DNA from: Clostridium sp. E02
GTDB taxonomy: Bacteria; Bacillota; Clostridia; Lachnospirales; Lachnospiraceae
NCBI RefSeq assembly: GCF_003833015.1
Contig: NZ_RJLQ01000027.1
Coordinates: 1 to 48,050, forward strand
Direction: 5' to 3'
Length of the DNA: 48,050 bases
The notes under the pieces: model-generated
Told to the model about the DNA's origin: nothing
Seen by the model: only the letters and a program-made list of their open reading frames with translations
Database searches by the model: none
In this document: positions 8,931 through 17,341 of the stretch, piece by piece
Position numbering within the stretch: the first letter of the stretch is position 1
How the letters are laid out: every line of letters begins with the position of its first letter
Made by a program: the position numbers and the translations under genes

Positions 8931-9771
8931 TTTCTACCCTTTGCTTAAACAAAATCATATTGTCTCCATGCTCAGCCTTGTCATATTCCAAACTAGCTAT
9001 CTTCACTTCAATCTTAATTGCAGCATTCGTTATTCCTTTAAATGCATCTTTTTCTGAAATACGGCTGTGAAGCCGTCTCATGGCAATTTCACTCCCACTC
9101 TTATCACTGGTCAGTATAACTGCCAGACTGCCTTTGTTATCAATTGAATAGGTCTTATCTTCCACCCTGACTGTATCCACTACAATTTGGGACAGTATCT
9201 GTATCACCCGTTCGTAATTGCTCCTCGTCAAGATACTTGCCAGTTCTGCTTCATATTTCAGTACAATCACCATAAGGGACAGGGGTACCTTATTTCTCTC
9301 TGCATAGGAAACCTGAATATTTAAATCGTGATACAGACTTCGCAGGTTATATAATTTCGTCAGCGGATTTACCATGACCAGTTCTTCTACCTGTTCTCTC
9401 AAAATATTATTTTCTAACTCCAGCCTGTAATTTTCAGAAATAAACAGATACATGGCTACAGCTGATAATATGGGAAGAAAAATCCAGACAAAACTCAATA
9501 ATGGAATCTCTATATCATAAGAGAGAAACAGATAGAGCCGGAACGATGTATAAATCGAAACCTCTACCCCCGCCAGTACAAAGGATAAGCTAAATAGCTT
9601 AAAACCTGCAAGCAAAAGTACCACAAAGATGCCAATCAGCATGATCACAGATTCAAAAACCGCGGACTTTGTAGTGTAGCTTACTGTAATTGCTCCTACA
9701 AACAAACATATAAACAGTAAAACCAGACCGAAATCCTGAATCAGATAACCAAAAGACTTTCTATTTGCCAT
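8908..9771 (-). CDS. Membrane protein with degenerate GGDEF domain; predicted c-di-GMP receptor (YdaK/PssE-like)
   Basis: 287 aa. Four to five membrane helices (about 10-112), a short coiled linker (116-132) and a GGDEF-fold domain starting at the N-P-L-T-K-L-Y-N motif (135-142). The active-site GG(D/E)EF is replaced by D211-N-K-G-S215, so it cannot be a diguanylate cyclase. The inhibitory-site motif R202-V-E-D205 is intact exactly five residues upstream. In family terms, RxxD plus a degenerate active site is the pattern of c-di-GMP receptors such as YdaK and PssE, which switch on the neighbouring synthase. It lies inside the EPS operon just before the DUF2334 and GT2 genes, with a weak GAGG ribosome site. 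The receptor role is a strong inference; the motifs are visible directly. Confidence 0.82.
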   Translation of the reverse strand: MANRKSFGYLIQDFGLVLLFICLFVGAITVSYTTKSAVFESVIMLIGIFVVLLLAGFKLFSLSFVLAGVEVSIYTSFRLYLFLSYDIEIPLLSFVWIFLPILSAVAMYLFISENYRLELENNILREQVEELVMVNPLTKLYNLRSLYHDLNIQVSYAERNKVPLSLMVIVLKYEAELASILTRSNYERVIQILSQIVVDTVRVEDKTYSIDNKGSLAVILTSDKSGSEIAMRRLHSRISEKDAFKGITNAAIKIEVKIASLEYDKAEHGDNMILFKQRVENELQYDV

Positions 9772-9834
9772 GAATCATTTTCCTCTCTTATCACCCCATA
9801 CAGCCATAAAATCTTTGCTGCATAAAACTATTTT

Positions 9835-11373
9835 CTAAACAATTTTTATTTTATGAAGCAATTCAGCAAAGATACAGTATGTCATAATATCGAAAGAAAG
9901 CCCCACCAAAAACATACGCTTTCCCATCTCTGCATCACCACTTCCAATAATCACCACAACGGATTGAGACAGTAAAACCCCCAGCACCATCAGCAGCATA
10001 TCCAGGAATATAGTGTTTCTTCTGTCCTCCAAAGGGCGGATGGAATACCCTTTATAAAACAGAAAAAACATCGCCCCCGTCAGTAAAAACAGAAAGCCTA
10101 TCGTTCGGGGTGCCGATGAAGCCTTAAACGTACTCCACCCTGACCATAACAGGATTTTGGCCTTCTTTGGCAATCCCACAGATTTCTCATAATTTCCACA
10201 ATTGCTCCTTCGTATATCCATACCAGCCCCAATGGAAACATCGATCATACCTAACAGGCTTCCCGGGTGGCATAAATAGTAAACCGCAATATCCTGTGTC
10301 GTAAATTTATCCATAAACCCGTGATAAAGGGAAGCGTCTCCTGCCTTTACCAGAGGCAGATAATCATAAGAGGAAGCATCTGCTAACAACTCATAGGAAG
10401 AATCAATTCCAAATTCTCTCAGAGTATCAGCCGGATTGGAAGACTCAAACAAGACCCCTCTCGTCATTGCGTGGAACTTGCTTGTTTCACTAAAATCAGA
10501 TGGATATGCGTATATACAAAAAATAGCGGACAGACTAAGAAGAAATGCGGTTGCTATACAGCCAATACTCCAAAACCAGTTTCTGCGCACATAGATAAGC
10601 CGGATCGCATATCCTGCAAATAGAAAGCCGATCACTGTGCACTGGGACCTGGAACTGATCAGAACAGCTCCTGACAGTAAAAACAAAATCAAACTCCATG
10701 CATCCAGATAACCAGAACGTTTTTTTTGGAAGGACATGGAGGCCCCCACACAATATAACATGGTAATGAACCACAATGCCTCCGGATAAAAGGAATTAAA
10801 ATAAGTTACATATCCTACATCTGAAAAAATAATCAAACCCACTGCGGAGATAAAAAAACCTTCAGAAAACCGTTTGACTCGCTGGCAGACCTGCTTTATG
10901 ATCAAATACACTGCCGGAAGATACATAATCATATAAATAAAGCCTAAAAATCGGATATCGAAGTAGCTGTCACTGGTAAAAATATGATCCAGATTCTTTG
11001 CCAGTTTAATAAAAAATATCTGACTATTAAATGTTTTACCAGGCATATCACCCCTTGATGCAGTGTTTGAATAGGTTCTAATAAAATAATTGTTATATTG
11101 ATCTTCCGGTTCCTGTTCTATATAATAAATCCCAGCAGATTTCATAATGTCATCGGTGGATCCGTCAGCTGCAACTCCCTGATAATTAGGTATAAAAAGG
11201 ATTGTACCACCAACCAGAGCCGTTATGATGGTAACTGCCAGAGCCAAAAAATGGGGAGAATATTTCCCTTCCATTTTAACATTCACTTTTCTTAGAAAAT
11301 CCTTTGCCTTGTTAAAAAAAGTCTTTAATAGAATAATAAGCTTAGATGCCTTCTGCTCATCCTTGTTTTTCAT
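9835..11373 (-). CDS. Multi-spanning membrane protein of the EPS locus (WsfD/GT-C-like)
   Basis: 512 aa from the ATG at 11373, which has GGAG 7 nt upstream and overlaps the GtrB-like stop by 17 nt; an in-frame ATG at 11403 lacks a ribosome site. A basic N-terminus is followed by about 10-11 hydrophobic segments and two large extracytoplasmic loops. The overall shape resembles WsfD-type glycan biosynthesis hexosyltransferases and other GT-C fold proteins, but I see no decisive catalytic motif. Translational coupling to a polyprenyl-phosphate glycosyltransferase suggests the pair works together: GtrB loads a sugar on the lipid carrier, and this protein uses it outside. It has no counterpart in the minimal ydaJKLMN operon. 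Confidence 0.55.
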   Translation of the reverse strand: MKNKDEQKASKLIILLKTFFNKAKDFLRKVNVKMEGKYSPHFLALAVTIITALVGGTILFIPNYQGVAADGSTDDIMKSAGIYYIEQEPEDQYNNYFIRTYSNTASRGDMPGKTFNSQIFFIKLAKNLDHIFTSDSYFDIRFLGFIYMIMYLPAVYLIIKQVCQRVKRFSEGFFISAVGLIIFSDVGYVTYFNSFYPEALWFITMLYCVGASMSFQKKRSGYLDAWSLILFLLSGAVLISSRSQCTVIGFLFAGYAIRLIYVRRNWFWSIGCIATAFLLSLSAIFCIYAYPSDFSETSKFHAMTRGVLFESSNPADTLREFGIDSSYELLADASSYDYLPLVKAGDASLYHGFMDKFTTQDIAVYYLCHPGSLLGMIDVSIGAGMDIRRSNCGNYEKSVGLPKKAKILLWSGWSTFKASSAPRTIGFLFLLTGAMFFLFYKGYSIRPLEDRRNTIFLDMLLMVLGVLLSQSVVVIIGSGDAEMGKRMFLVGLSFDIMTYCIFAELLHKIKIV

Positions 11374-12325
11374 ACTCTGTCTCCATAAGATCATTAATCT
11401 CAATATTATATCTAGGGCGGTGCTTTACTTCAATATATATCTTTCCGATATATGTCCCAATAAGACCAATAGATAAGAGTTGAACCCCACCAATAAACCA
11501 GATGGATAAAATGATGGATGTCCAGCCTGCCACCACTTTTCCTGTTACATAAGAGTACAAAGCATAGATGGCTGCAAAAACACTGCAAAGAACAATCGTC
11601 AGTCCAAGGCTGGTAATCATGCGGATTGGCTGTATACTAAAAGAGGTGATTCCCTCAAAAGCCATGGAAAACATCTTGCTTAAGGGATATTTCGATTCTC
11701 CTGCAATCCGTGAATTCCTGTCATACGTAACGACAGTGGACCGGTATCCAATCAAAGGAATAATTCCTCTTAGAAACAAGTTTCGTTCCGTATAACCGGA
11801 AAATTGTTCCACTGCCCTCTTTGACATGAGCCGGTAATCTGCATGGTTATAAATGATATTAATTTTCATCGCCTGCATCAGTTTGTAAAAGCCAAGAGCT
11901 GAAGTCCTCTTAAAAAAGGTATCCGTATCCCGCCTATTCCTTACTCCATATACAATATCATATCCACGTTTATACTTAGCAACCATATCTTCTATTACAG
12001 ATATGTCGTCTTGTAAATCCGCATCAATGGTTATGATCATATCTGCAGAATCCTTTGCAGTAATAAGCCCTGCCGTTAAAGCATTCTGATGTCCCGTATT
12101 TCTGGTAAGCTTTAAGCCGAAGACACAGTCAAACTGTACTCGGAAATCATGGATCACACTCCAGGTCTTATCTGTGCTGCCATCATCCACATAAAGAATG
12201 AAACTATTGCTACTTAACTTTCCCGCTTCTGTCAGCCTGTGTAGAATCCGGGTTAGTTCTATATTTGTATATCTCAATGCCTCTTCTTCATTATAACAAG
12301 GAACCACAATACAAAGTCTGCTCAT
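11357..12325 (-). CDS. GtrB/DPM1-like polyprenyl-phosphate glycosyltransferase (GT2)
   Basis: 322 aa from the ATG at 12325, chosen because AGAGGAG lies 6 nt upstream; an in-frame ATG at 12361 has no ribosome site. N-terminal GT-A domain with C-Y-N-E-E (10-14), D-D-G-S (47-50) and D101-A-D-L-Q-D106, followed by two C-terminal membrane helices (about 228-252 and 260-288). This is the layout of bactoprenol-phosphate glucosyltransferases (GtrB, YfdH, CsbB): they move a sugar from a nucleotide donor to undecaprenyl phosphate at the inner face. First gene of the EPS operon, read from the promoter at 12404-12432. The two GT-C-like membrane proteins downstream are the likely users of its lipid-linked product. 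The sugar cannot be read from the sequence. Confidence 0.85.
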   Translation of the reverse strand: MSRLCIVVPCYNEEEALRYTNIELTRILHRLTEAGKLSSNSFILYVDDGSTDKTWSVIHDFRVQFDCVFGLKLTRNTGHQNALTAGLITAKDSADMIITIDADLQDDISVIEDMVAKYKRGYDIVYGVRNRRDTDTFFKRTSALGFYKLMQAMKINIIYNHADYRLMSKRAVEQFSGYTERNLFLRGIIPLIGYRSTVVTYDRNSRIAGESKYPLSKMFSMAFEGITSFSIQPIRMITSLGLTIVLCSVFAAIYALYSYVTGKVVAGWTSIILSIWFIGGVQLLSIGLIGTYIGKIYIEVKHRPRYNIEINDLMETEYEKQG

Positions 12326-12403
12326 CTGCTTCTCCTCTTTATTATGTTTTAGCATCTCCATTATCTGGTGTTCATATTCTAATTACTGCTTAAAACTAAC
12401 ATA

Positions 12404-12432
12404 ATAGTACAATTGCAAAAAGACAAAGTCAA
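12404..12432 (-). promoter_or_regulatory. Sigma-A promoter of the exopolysaccharide operon
   Basis: On the minus strand a TTGACT -35 box (12427-12432) and a TACTAT -10 box (12404-12409) are separated by exactly 17 nt. Transcription would start near 12397, leaving a leader of about 70 nt before the GtrB-like ATG. No operator or riboswitch is obvious in that leader, so c-di-GMP control is probably at protein level. Confidence 0.7.
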
Positions 12433-12498
12433 TATTATTAGTGGAATTGTTTATAGTTCCCTACTAGAATCAACCTAAGAATCAGAAAAGATGAAATA

Positions 12499-12990
12499 CT
12501 ACACCATGATCTGATAGTTCTCAATGTCAAGCAGCTTCCCAAACTTTAATCCGACTTCCTTTATGGTACCACAATGCACAAACCCTAGTTGTTCATGAAG
12601 GTGGAGGCTGGCCTGATTCCCCCCTGTGATAACAGAAATCACCGTATGGATATCACTTCGGGTCCTTGCTAGTTTAAGAATAGAAGCCCCCAGCTGCCCT
12701 GCTATCCCCCTTTGACGATAATGCTGATCAACGTATAAGGATAACTCTGTTGTGCCCGCATAGGCCTCTTTCGGTCGATAAGAAGACAGGCTGGCATATC
12801 CAACCGCTTTTCCATCTATTTCTGCTACAAGCAAAGGGTGATTCCCTGTATTATGCTCCTGATACCATCCCATCCTTTCCTCCATACTTTTGGGTTTTAA
12901 GTCAAAGGTAGATATACCGTATTCCACTTCATAGTTATAGATCGCAAGGAGCTGCGGCATGTCCTTTTCCTCTGCAGTTCTGATTCTCAT
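12499..12990 (-). CDS. GNAT N-acetyltransferase, phosphinothricin/MnaT-like
   Basis: 163 aa from the ATG at 12990, which follows AGGAGGG at ideal spacing; an upstream in-frame start at 13038 lacks one. GNAT fold with the acetyl-CoA loop R-Q-R-G-I-A-G-Q-L and the N-terminal I-R-x-A-x-x-x-D-x-x-x-I-x-x-I-Y-N pattern typical of the PAT/MddA/YncA subgroup, which acetylates phosphinothricin, methionine sulfoximine or similar amino acids. It starts about 50 bp downstream of comF, so it may be read from the same transcript. The physiological substrate is unknown; acetylation of a free amino acid or amine is the most cautious statement. Confidence 0.8.
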   Translation of the reverse strand: MRIRTAEEKDMPQLLAIYNYEVEYGISTFDLKPKSMEERMGWYQEHNTGNHPLLVAEIDGKAVGYASLSSYRPKEAYAGTTELSLYVDQHYRQRGIAGQLGASILKLARTRSDIHTVISVITGGNQASLHLHEQLGFVHCGTIKEVGLKFGKLLDIENYQIMV

Positions 12991-13039
12991 CTTGTTCCCT
13001 CCTAGAATGTGACATTTTATTTCTGTATCATACAACAAT

Positions 13040-13750
13040 CTATTGTCCTAGTCCAATACAAATTGTTAAGAAGTAAATCTTTTTTATTCCTGCCCGTTTC
13101 AAAGCTCTGGTGCAAGCTTCTATGGTACTACCCGTAGTATAAATATCGTCGATTAAAAGTACTGTTTCTACTCCAGTTGTCACGTTTCCCAGAACAAACG
13201 CCTCTTCCAGATTTTTCAACCGCTGCGCAGGATTTAAACCTTTTTGTGGTACTGTTTTTTTATTTCTTAAAAGCATACCACTCTCAACCGGAATCGCCAC
13301 GCTTTCCCCAATCCGACACGCCAAAATATGAGCCTGATTAAATCCCCTTTCTCTTTGCCTTGTGGGATGCACGGGAACCGGAATCAAAACATCTGGTTTT
13401 ATACGTGAGATCCATTTTTCATAACGAACCGCTATGGCTTCCCCATAAAAATCAAGATATTCTCGTTTATTCTTATATTTTATCTTTGCCATAGACATTT
13501 TGGCCGTTTCATCATAATGAATCAATGCTCTGCCAGATTCAAAGGACCGTTTATGCCTCGTACAGTCAAAGCAGTATTCTACGTCAGTGCTTATCACCTT
13601 CTTGCCACATTTTTTACAAACCGGGTTTGTTACAAACGATAACTGCTTCAAACAATCTGGGCATATTTTTCTGCCCTTTGGTATGACAATATCATCACAG
13701 ACTGGACAACGTCTGGGAAATAAAAGATCAATCAGTTGAGAGGATTTCAT
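13040..13750 (-). CDS. comF: ComF family phosphoribosyltransferase-like protein
   Basis: 236 aa, usual length for ComF. The N-terminal region carries zinc-finger-like Cys pairs (C-P-V-C, C-P-D-C, C-K-K-C, C-F-D-C). The C-terminal half is a type I phosphoribosyltransferase fold with the PRPP loop V-L-L-I-D-D-I-Y-T-T-G-S-T. In naturally competent bacteria ComF acts with ComFA in the uptake of single-stranded DNA; in other species it is kept and linked to DNA repair. No comFA is adjacent. It lies immediately downstream of recD2, separated by a short GC hairpin, which fits a shared role in single-stranded DNA handling. Start ATG has AAGGAG 11 nt upstream. Confidence 0.9.
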   Translation of the reverse strand: MKSSQLIDLLFPRRCPVCDDIVIPKGRKICPDCLKQLSFVTNPVCKKCGKKVISTDVEYCFDCTRHKRSFESGRALIHYDETAKMSMAKIKYKNKREYLDFYGEAIAVRYEKWISRIKPDVLIPVPVHPTRQRERGFNQAHILACRIGESVAIPVESGMLLRNKKTVPQKGLNPAQRLKNLEEAFVLGNVTTGVETVLLIDDIYTTGSTIEACTRALKRAGIKKIYFLTICIGLGQ

Positions 13751-13787
13751 TTGGATTTAAACTCCTTTGATATTATAGAAAGAACAA

Positions 13788-13808
13788 GGGCAGACAGAAT
13801 GCCTGCCC
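13788..13808 (-). terminator. Hairpin between recD2 and comF, possible weak terminator
   Basis: GGGCAG (13803-13808 side) and CTGCCC form a 6-bp GC stem just after the recD2 stop. On the minus strand it is followed by a T-rich but interrupted run (TTGTTCTTTC). Termination is probably partial, with some read-through into comF. Confidence 0.4.
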
Positions 13809-13815
13809 GAAGATT

Positions 13816-16041
13816 TTAAGACAATTCATTTATTTCACAGATCCGTTCCTTTAAGCCAGAATATCTGCGCTGTTCCATTGCATTATTGACCATTCCCTGG
13901 AAGATATCTGGCATTCCCACCAGACAGACACAGGTTTTGGCACGGGTTACTGCCGTATAGATCAAATTTCTTGTCATCAGCATTCTTGGACCAGAGAACA
14001 CAGGGATTACCACAGCTGGATATTCACTTCCCTGAGACTTGTGTATGGTGATTGCATAAGCAAGCTCCAGCTCCTCCAATTGCTTATAACTGTATTCCAC
14101 CATGCGTCCTTCATCAAACTCCACGATTACTAGTTCTGCAAAATCATTAATCTCACGGATAACACCCATATCCCCATTATAAATTCCGGTGCCTTTTTCT
14201 AACGGGATCCCGTAGCGGTTTTTCACTTCCCACTCGATGTTATAATTGTTTTTGATCTGCATAACCTTATCCCCAGTACGATATACAACCCCTCCCGATT
14301 CCTTTTCGATCTTTTTCCCAGAGGGAGGATTTAGGTATTCCTGCAATATAGTATTAAGTCGGTCCACACCGATTGCACCTTTACGCATGGGAGTCATAAT
14401 CTGAATCTCGTTCGTATCTGCATTCACATAACCTGGCAGCTTGTCCTTCACCAGTGTAATCAAAGCACTAATGATTGAATTGGGGTCATTTCGCTTAATG
14501 AAAAGAAAATCATTGCTCTTCTTCCCAAGTGGAACTGTTTCCCCTGCATTAATTTTATGGGCATTGACTACAATGTCACTTTGAGAAGCCTGACGGAAAA
14601 TCTTTGTCAGCATTACAACATTAAAACATTGAGAATCAATCATATCCCTTAATACATTCCCAGGTCCCACACTTGGCAACTGATTGACGTCACCGACTAA
14701 TATGAGCCTGGTTCCCGGATTTACCGCTTTTAATAACGACTGCATTAGATGGATGTCAACCATAGACGTCTCATCAATAATCACCGCATCCGCATCCAAA
14801 GGGTTCTCTTCATTTCTTTCAAAATGCATGGAGGTAGCTCGATCATCCCCTGGACCTCCAAACAGTTCGAGCAGTCTGTGAATGGTCCTTGCTTCATAAC
14901 CTGTAGCCTCTGTCATCCGCTTCGCTGCTCTGCCTGTGGGGGCAGCCAGAAGAATTTCCATCTCTTCGCTTTCAAAAAAACGGATAATCGTATTGATGGT
15001 GGTGGTTTTCCCCGTTCCTGGTCCTCCAGTAATAATAAGAAGTCCGCTATTTACCGCTTCCACCACAGCCTTAACCTGTTTTTCGTCCAGTTCAATCTGT
15101 TCCTCCTTCTGTAACTTCAGCAGCTTTTTCCGGATTTCTTCTTCCGGCATCTGACCCCGGATGTTAAGATCATGGAGCATCTTTGCTGTATTCAATTCCA
15201 TATAATAATACAGGGAAGAATAAATCGTCCGCTTTTTGTCTGTTTCCCGTATCACCAGACGCTTATCAAGCTGCATATCCATCAAATGTTTTTCTATGTC
15301 CAGTCGTTCCACCTTTAAAAGTTCAGAAGCCTGAGAAAGCAGCTCATCCTCTGGCAGGTAAGTATGTCCATTAGCCGTTGCCTGTAAAAGAGTATAGAGA
15401 ACGCCACTCTTAATTCGAAAATCAGAATCCGTAAAAATACCTACTTTTCTGGCAATCTCATCCGCCATCTTAAACCCCACACCTGAGATGTCATCAGCCA
15501 TCTGATACGGATTCTCCTTTATAATACTGTAAAGCCTTGGACCATATTCCTGATAGATTTTAACAGCCAGATTCATAGAAATTCCATATTCCTGAAGGAA
15601 CATCATTGCCTGGCGCATCTCTTTTTTTTGCTCTACCTGGTTGGATATAGACATTGCCAGTTTCTCACTGATTCCCTTGACCTCAGAAAGGCGTTCCGGT
15701 TCTTCTTCCATAATACGGAAGGTATCTGCTTTAAAACGACGAACAACTCTGGCCGCTAGAGCAGCTCCCACACCTTTAATCGCTCCAGAGCCTAGGTAAC
15801 GCTCCATGGCAATGGTATCTTCGGGAGCCTTGATCTCATAGGTTTCCACCGTCATCTGGTCTCCGTAAACTGGGTGCTCTGTCATGAATCCAACGACCTC
15901 GATCCGTTCTCCTTCGCTAATATAGTGGAAATTACCTACAAGGGTATACTCTTCTCCTTCTTCAACAAGACTTAAAACCGTATACCCATTCTCTTCGTTC
16001 CTGTATTTTATTTTTTCTACAAATCCGCAGACAGTTGCCAT
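13816..16041 (-). CDS. recD2: ATP-dependent RecD2-like DNA helicase
   Basis: 741 aa, typical RecD2 length. An N-terminal OB-like region and helix-hairpin-helix segments (about 80-200) precede a superfamily 1 helicase core. Walker A is G339-G-P-G-T-G-K-T-T347, followed by A-P-T-G-R-A-A-K-R, the D-E-T-S-M-V-D Walker B, V-G-D-x-N-Q-L-P-S-V, and near the end A-I-T-I-H-K-S-Q-G-S-E-Y (motif V/VI region). RecD2 unwinds DNA 5' to 3' and works in repair and replication-fork maintenance without RecBC. It sits between mreB and comF, all on the minus strand, with GGGAGG before the ATG. A long hairpin (16071-16118) separates it from mreB. Confidence 0.95.
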   Translation of the reverse strand: MATVCGFVEKIKYRNEENGYTVLSLVEEGEEYTLVGNFHYISEGERIEVVGFMTEHPVYGDQMTVETYEIKAPEDTIAMERYLGSGAIKGVGAALAARVVRRFKADTFRIMEEEPERLSEVKGISEKLAMSISNQVEQKKEMRQAMMFLQEYGISMNLAVKIYQEYGPRLYSIIKENPYQMADDISGVGFKMADEIARKVGIFTDSDFRIKSGVLYTLLQATANGHTYLPEDELLSQASELLKVERLDIEKHLMDMQLDKRLVIRETDKKRTIYSSLYYYMELNTAKMLHDLNIRGQMPEEEIRKKLLKLQKEEQIELDEKQVKAVVEAVNSGLLIITGGPGTGKTTTINTIIRFFESEEMEILLAAPTGRAAKRMTEATGYEARTIHRLLELFGGPGDDRATSMHFERNEENPLDADAVIIDETSMVDIHLMQSLLKAVNPGTRLILVGDVNQLPSVGPGNVLRDMIDSQCFNVVMLTKIFRQASQSDIVVNAHKINAGETVPLGKKSNDFLFIKRNDPNSIISALITLVKDKLPGYVNADTNEIQIMTPMRKGAIGVDRLNTILQEYLNPPSGKKIEKESGGVVYRTGDKVMQIKNNYNIEWEVKNRYGIPLEKGTGIYNGDMGVIREINDFAELVIVEFDEGRMVEYSYKQLEELELAYAITIHKSQGSEYPAVVIPVFSGPRMLMTRNLIYTAVTRAKTCVCLVGMPDIFQGMVNNAMEQRRYSGLKERICEINELS

Positions 16042-16070
16042 GTTACCTCCCGTAAATGCAAAGAGACCGC

Positions 16071-16118
16071 CGTATGAAAACCCTGCCGGAATCAGATGAT
16101 TCCGCCAGGGCCCATACG
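16071..16118. repeat. Long two-tier inverted repeat between mreB and recD2
   Basis: The inner arms 16081-16093 and 16098-16110 pair over 13 positions with a single mismatch around an AGAT loop. The outer arms CGTATG (16071-16076) and CATACG (16113-16118) extend the hairpin. There is no T tract on either side, so it is not a classic terminator. It begins 30 bp upstream of the recD2 ATG and would be at the 3' end of the mreB mRNA. Possible roles are mRNA end protection or processing. Confidence 0.6.
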
Positions 16119-16146
16119 AGCAGTCCTGCCACCAAAACTTGTTTGG

Positions 16147-17148
16147 TTAAAATTCTCTTTTATTCTCGCCCCCATGGCAAAACTCAATATATTTACCTGT
16201 ACCAATGGCTACAGCAGTAAGGGGATCTTCTGCAATCATGGTTGTAATTCCTGTCTTCTCCTCAATCAAAGCATCCAAACCGCTTAGCAAGGATCCGCCT
16301 CCGGTTAATACAATTCCACGATCAAATATATCAGCTGCCAGTTCCGGTGGAGTTCTCTCCAGCACGCTATGAACTGCATCTACAATCTGCATAGCAGGTT
16401 CTTTTAACGCATCCAAAGTCTCATCGGAAGTTACTACAATGGTTTTTGGAAGACCTGTTACCAAGTTTCTCCCCCGCACTTCCATCGTTAGAACTTCTGG
16501 TCTTCGGTATGCTGCACCAATGTTAATTTTAATTTCTTCCGCCGTTCTTTCTCCGATCAGAAGATTGTGTTTTTTTCTCATATAACGAACCAGTGCCTCG
16601 TCAAAATCATCACCAGCTATCTTAATGGACGTGCTCACAACCGTTCCACCAAGAGAAATTACCGCAATATCAGAAGTACCACCACCGATATCTACGATCA
16701 TATTTCCACATGCCTTTGAAATGTCGATTCCTGCACCAATGGCTGCAGCAACCGGTTCCTCAATGATCGAAACCTCTCTGGCTCCTGCCTGATAAGTCGC
16801 ATCCTCAACTGCTTTTTTCTCTACTTCTGTTGCACCACTTGGAATGCAGACACTAATTCTAGGTTTTCTTAATGTCTTTTTCCCTACTGCTTTATTGATA
16901 AAATATTTAAGCATCTTTTCCGTAACGGTATAATCCGAGATTACACCCTGGCGGAGAGGTCTTACGGCAACGATGTTGCCAGGAGTTCGCCCAATCATCA
17001 ATCTGGCTTCCTCGCCAATCGCCTTTATTTTATTGGTATCACGATCAATGGCTACAACGGAAGGTTCCTTTAGTACTACTCCCTTTCCTTTGATATATAC
17101 CAGTATACTTGCCGTACCTAAATCAATCCCAATATCATTGGACATCAT
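16147..17148 (-). CDS. mreB: MreB/Mbl family rod-shape actin homologue
   Basis: 333 aa. Actin-fold ATPase signatures: I-G-I-D-L-G-T-A at the N-terminus (phosphate 1), D-I-G-G-G-T-S-D (phosphate 2) and G-I-V-L-T-G-G-G-S-L-L (adenosine motif). MreB-type filaments under the membrane organise lateral cell-wall synthesis. There is no mreC/mreD next to it, so this is likely the stand-alone paralogue (Mbl-like) rather than the mreBCD copy. Two adjacent ATG codons follow AGGAGG; the first (17148) has the better spacing. A candidate promoter lies at 17245-17272. The downstream neighbour recD2 is functionally unrelated. Confidence 0.92.
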   Translation of the reverse strand: MMSNDIGIDLGTASILVYIKGKGVVLKEPSVVAIDRDTNKIKAIGEEARLMIGRTPGNIVAVRPLRQGVISDYTVTEKMLKYFINKAVGKKTLRKPRISVCIPSGATEVEKKAVEDATYQAGAREVSIIEEPVAAAIGAGIDISKACGNMIVDIGGGTSDIAVISLGGTVVSTSIKIAGDDFDEALVRYMRKKHNLLIGERTAEEIKINIGAAYRRPEVLTMEVRGRNLVTGLPKTIVVTSDETLDALKEPAMQIVDAVHSVLERTPPELAADIFDRGIVLTGGGSLLSGLDALIEEKTGITTMIAEDPLTAVAIGTGKYIEFCHGGENKREF

Positions 17149-17244
17149 AATTATCTTTCCTCCTGATCGCTGTATCCTGTTCCCAGGGCTTTCTTTATCT
17201 TCAAAATTTTGCTAATTTGTAAATGAAGTCGAACTTTCCATCCT

Positions 17245-17272
17245 ATTATATACAATAACCATGTGTTTTGAA
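17245..17272 (-). promoter_or_regulatory. Candidate promoter of mreB
   Basis: A perfect TATAAT -10 (17245-17250 on the minus strand) is preceded by TTCAAA (17267-17272) with a 16-nt spacer, about 100 bp upstream of the ATG. The -35 match is moderate (4 of 6). Confidence 0.5.
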
Positions 17273-17341
17273 AGGGTTTTTTTATTTTTAATGAACTTTA
17301 TGATTTTTTAATTTGTGGTACACATTTTCTTCACATTTAAC

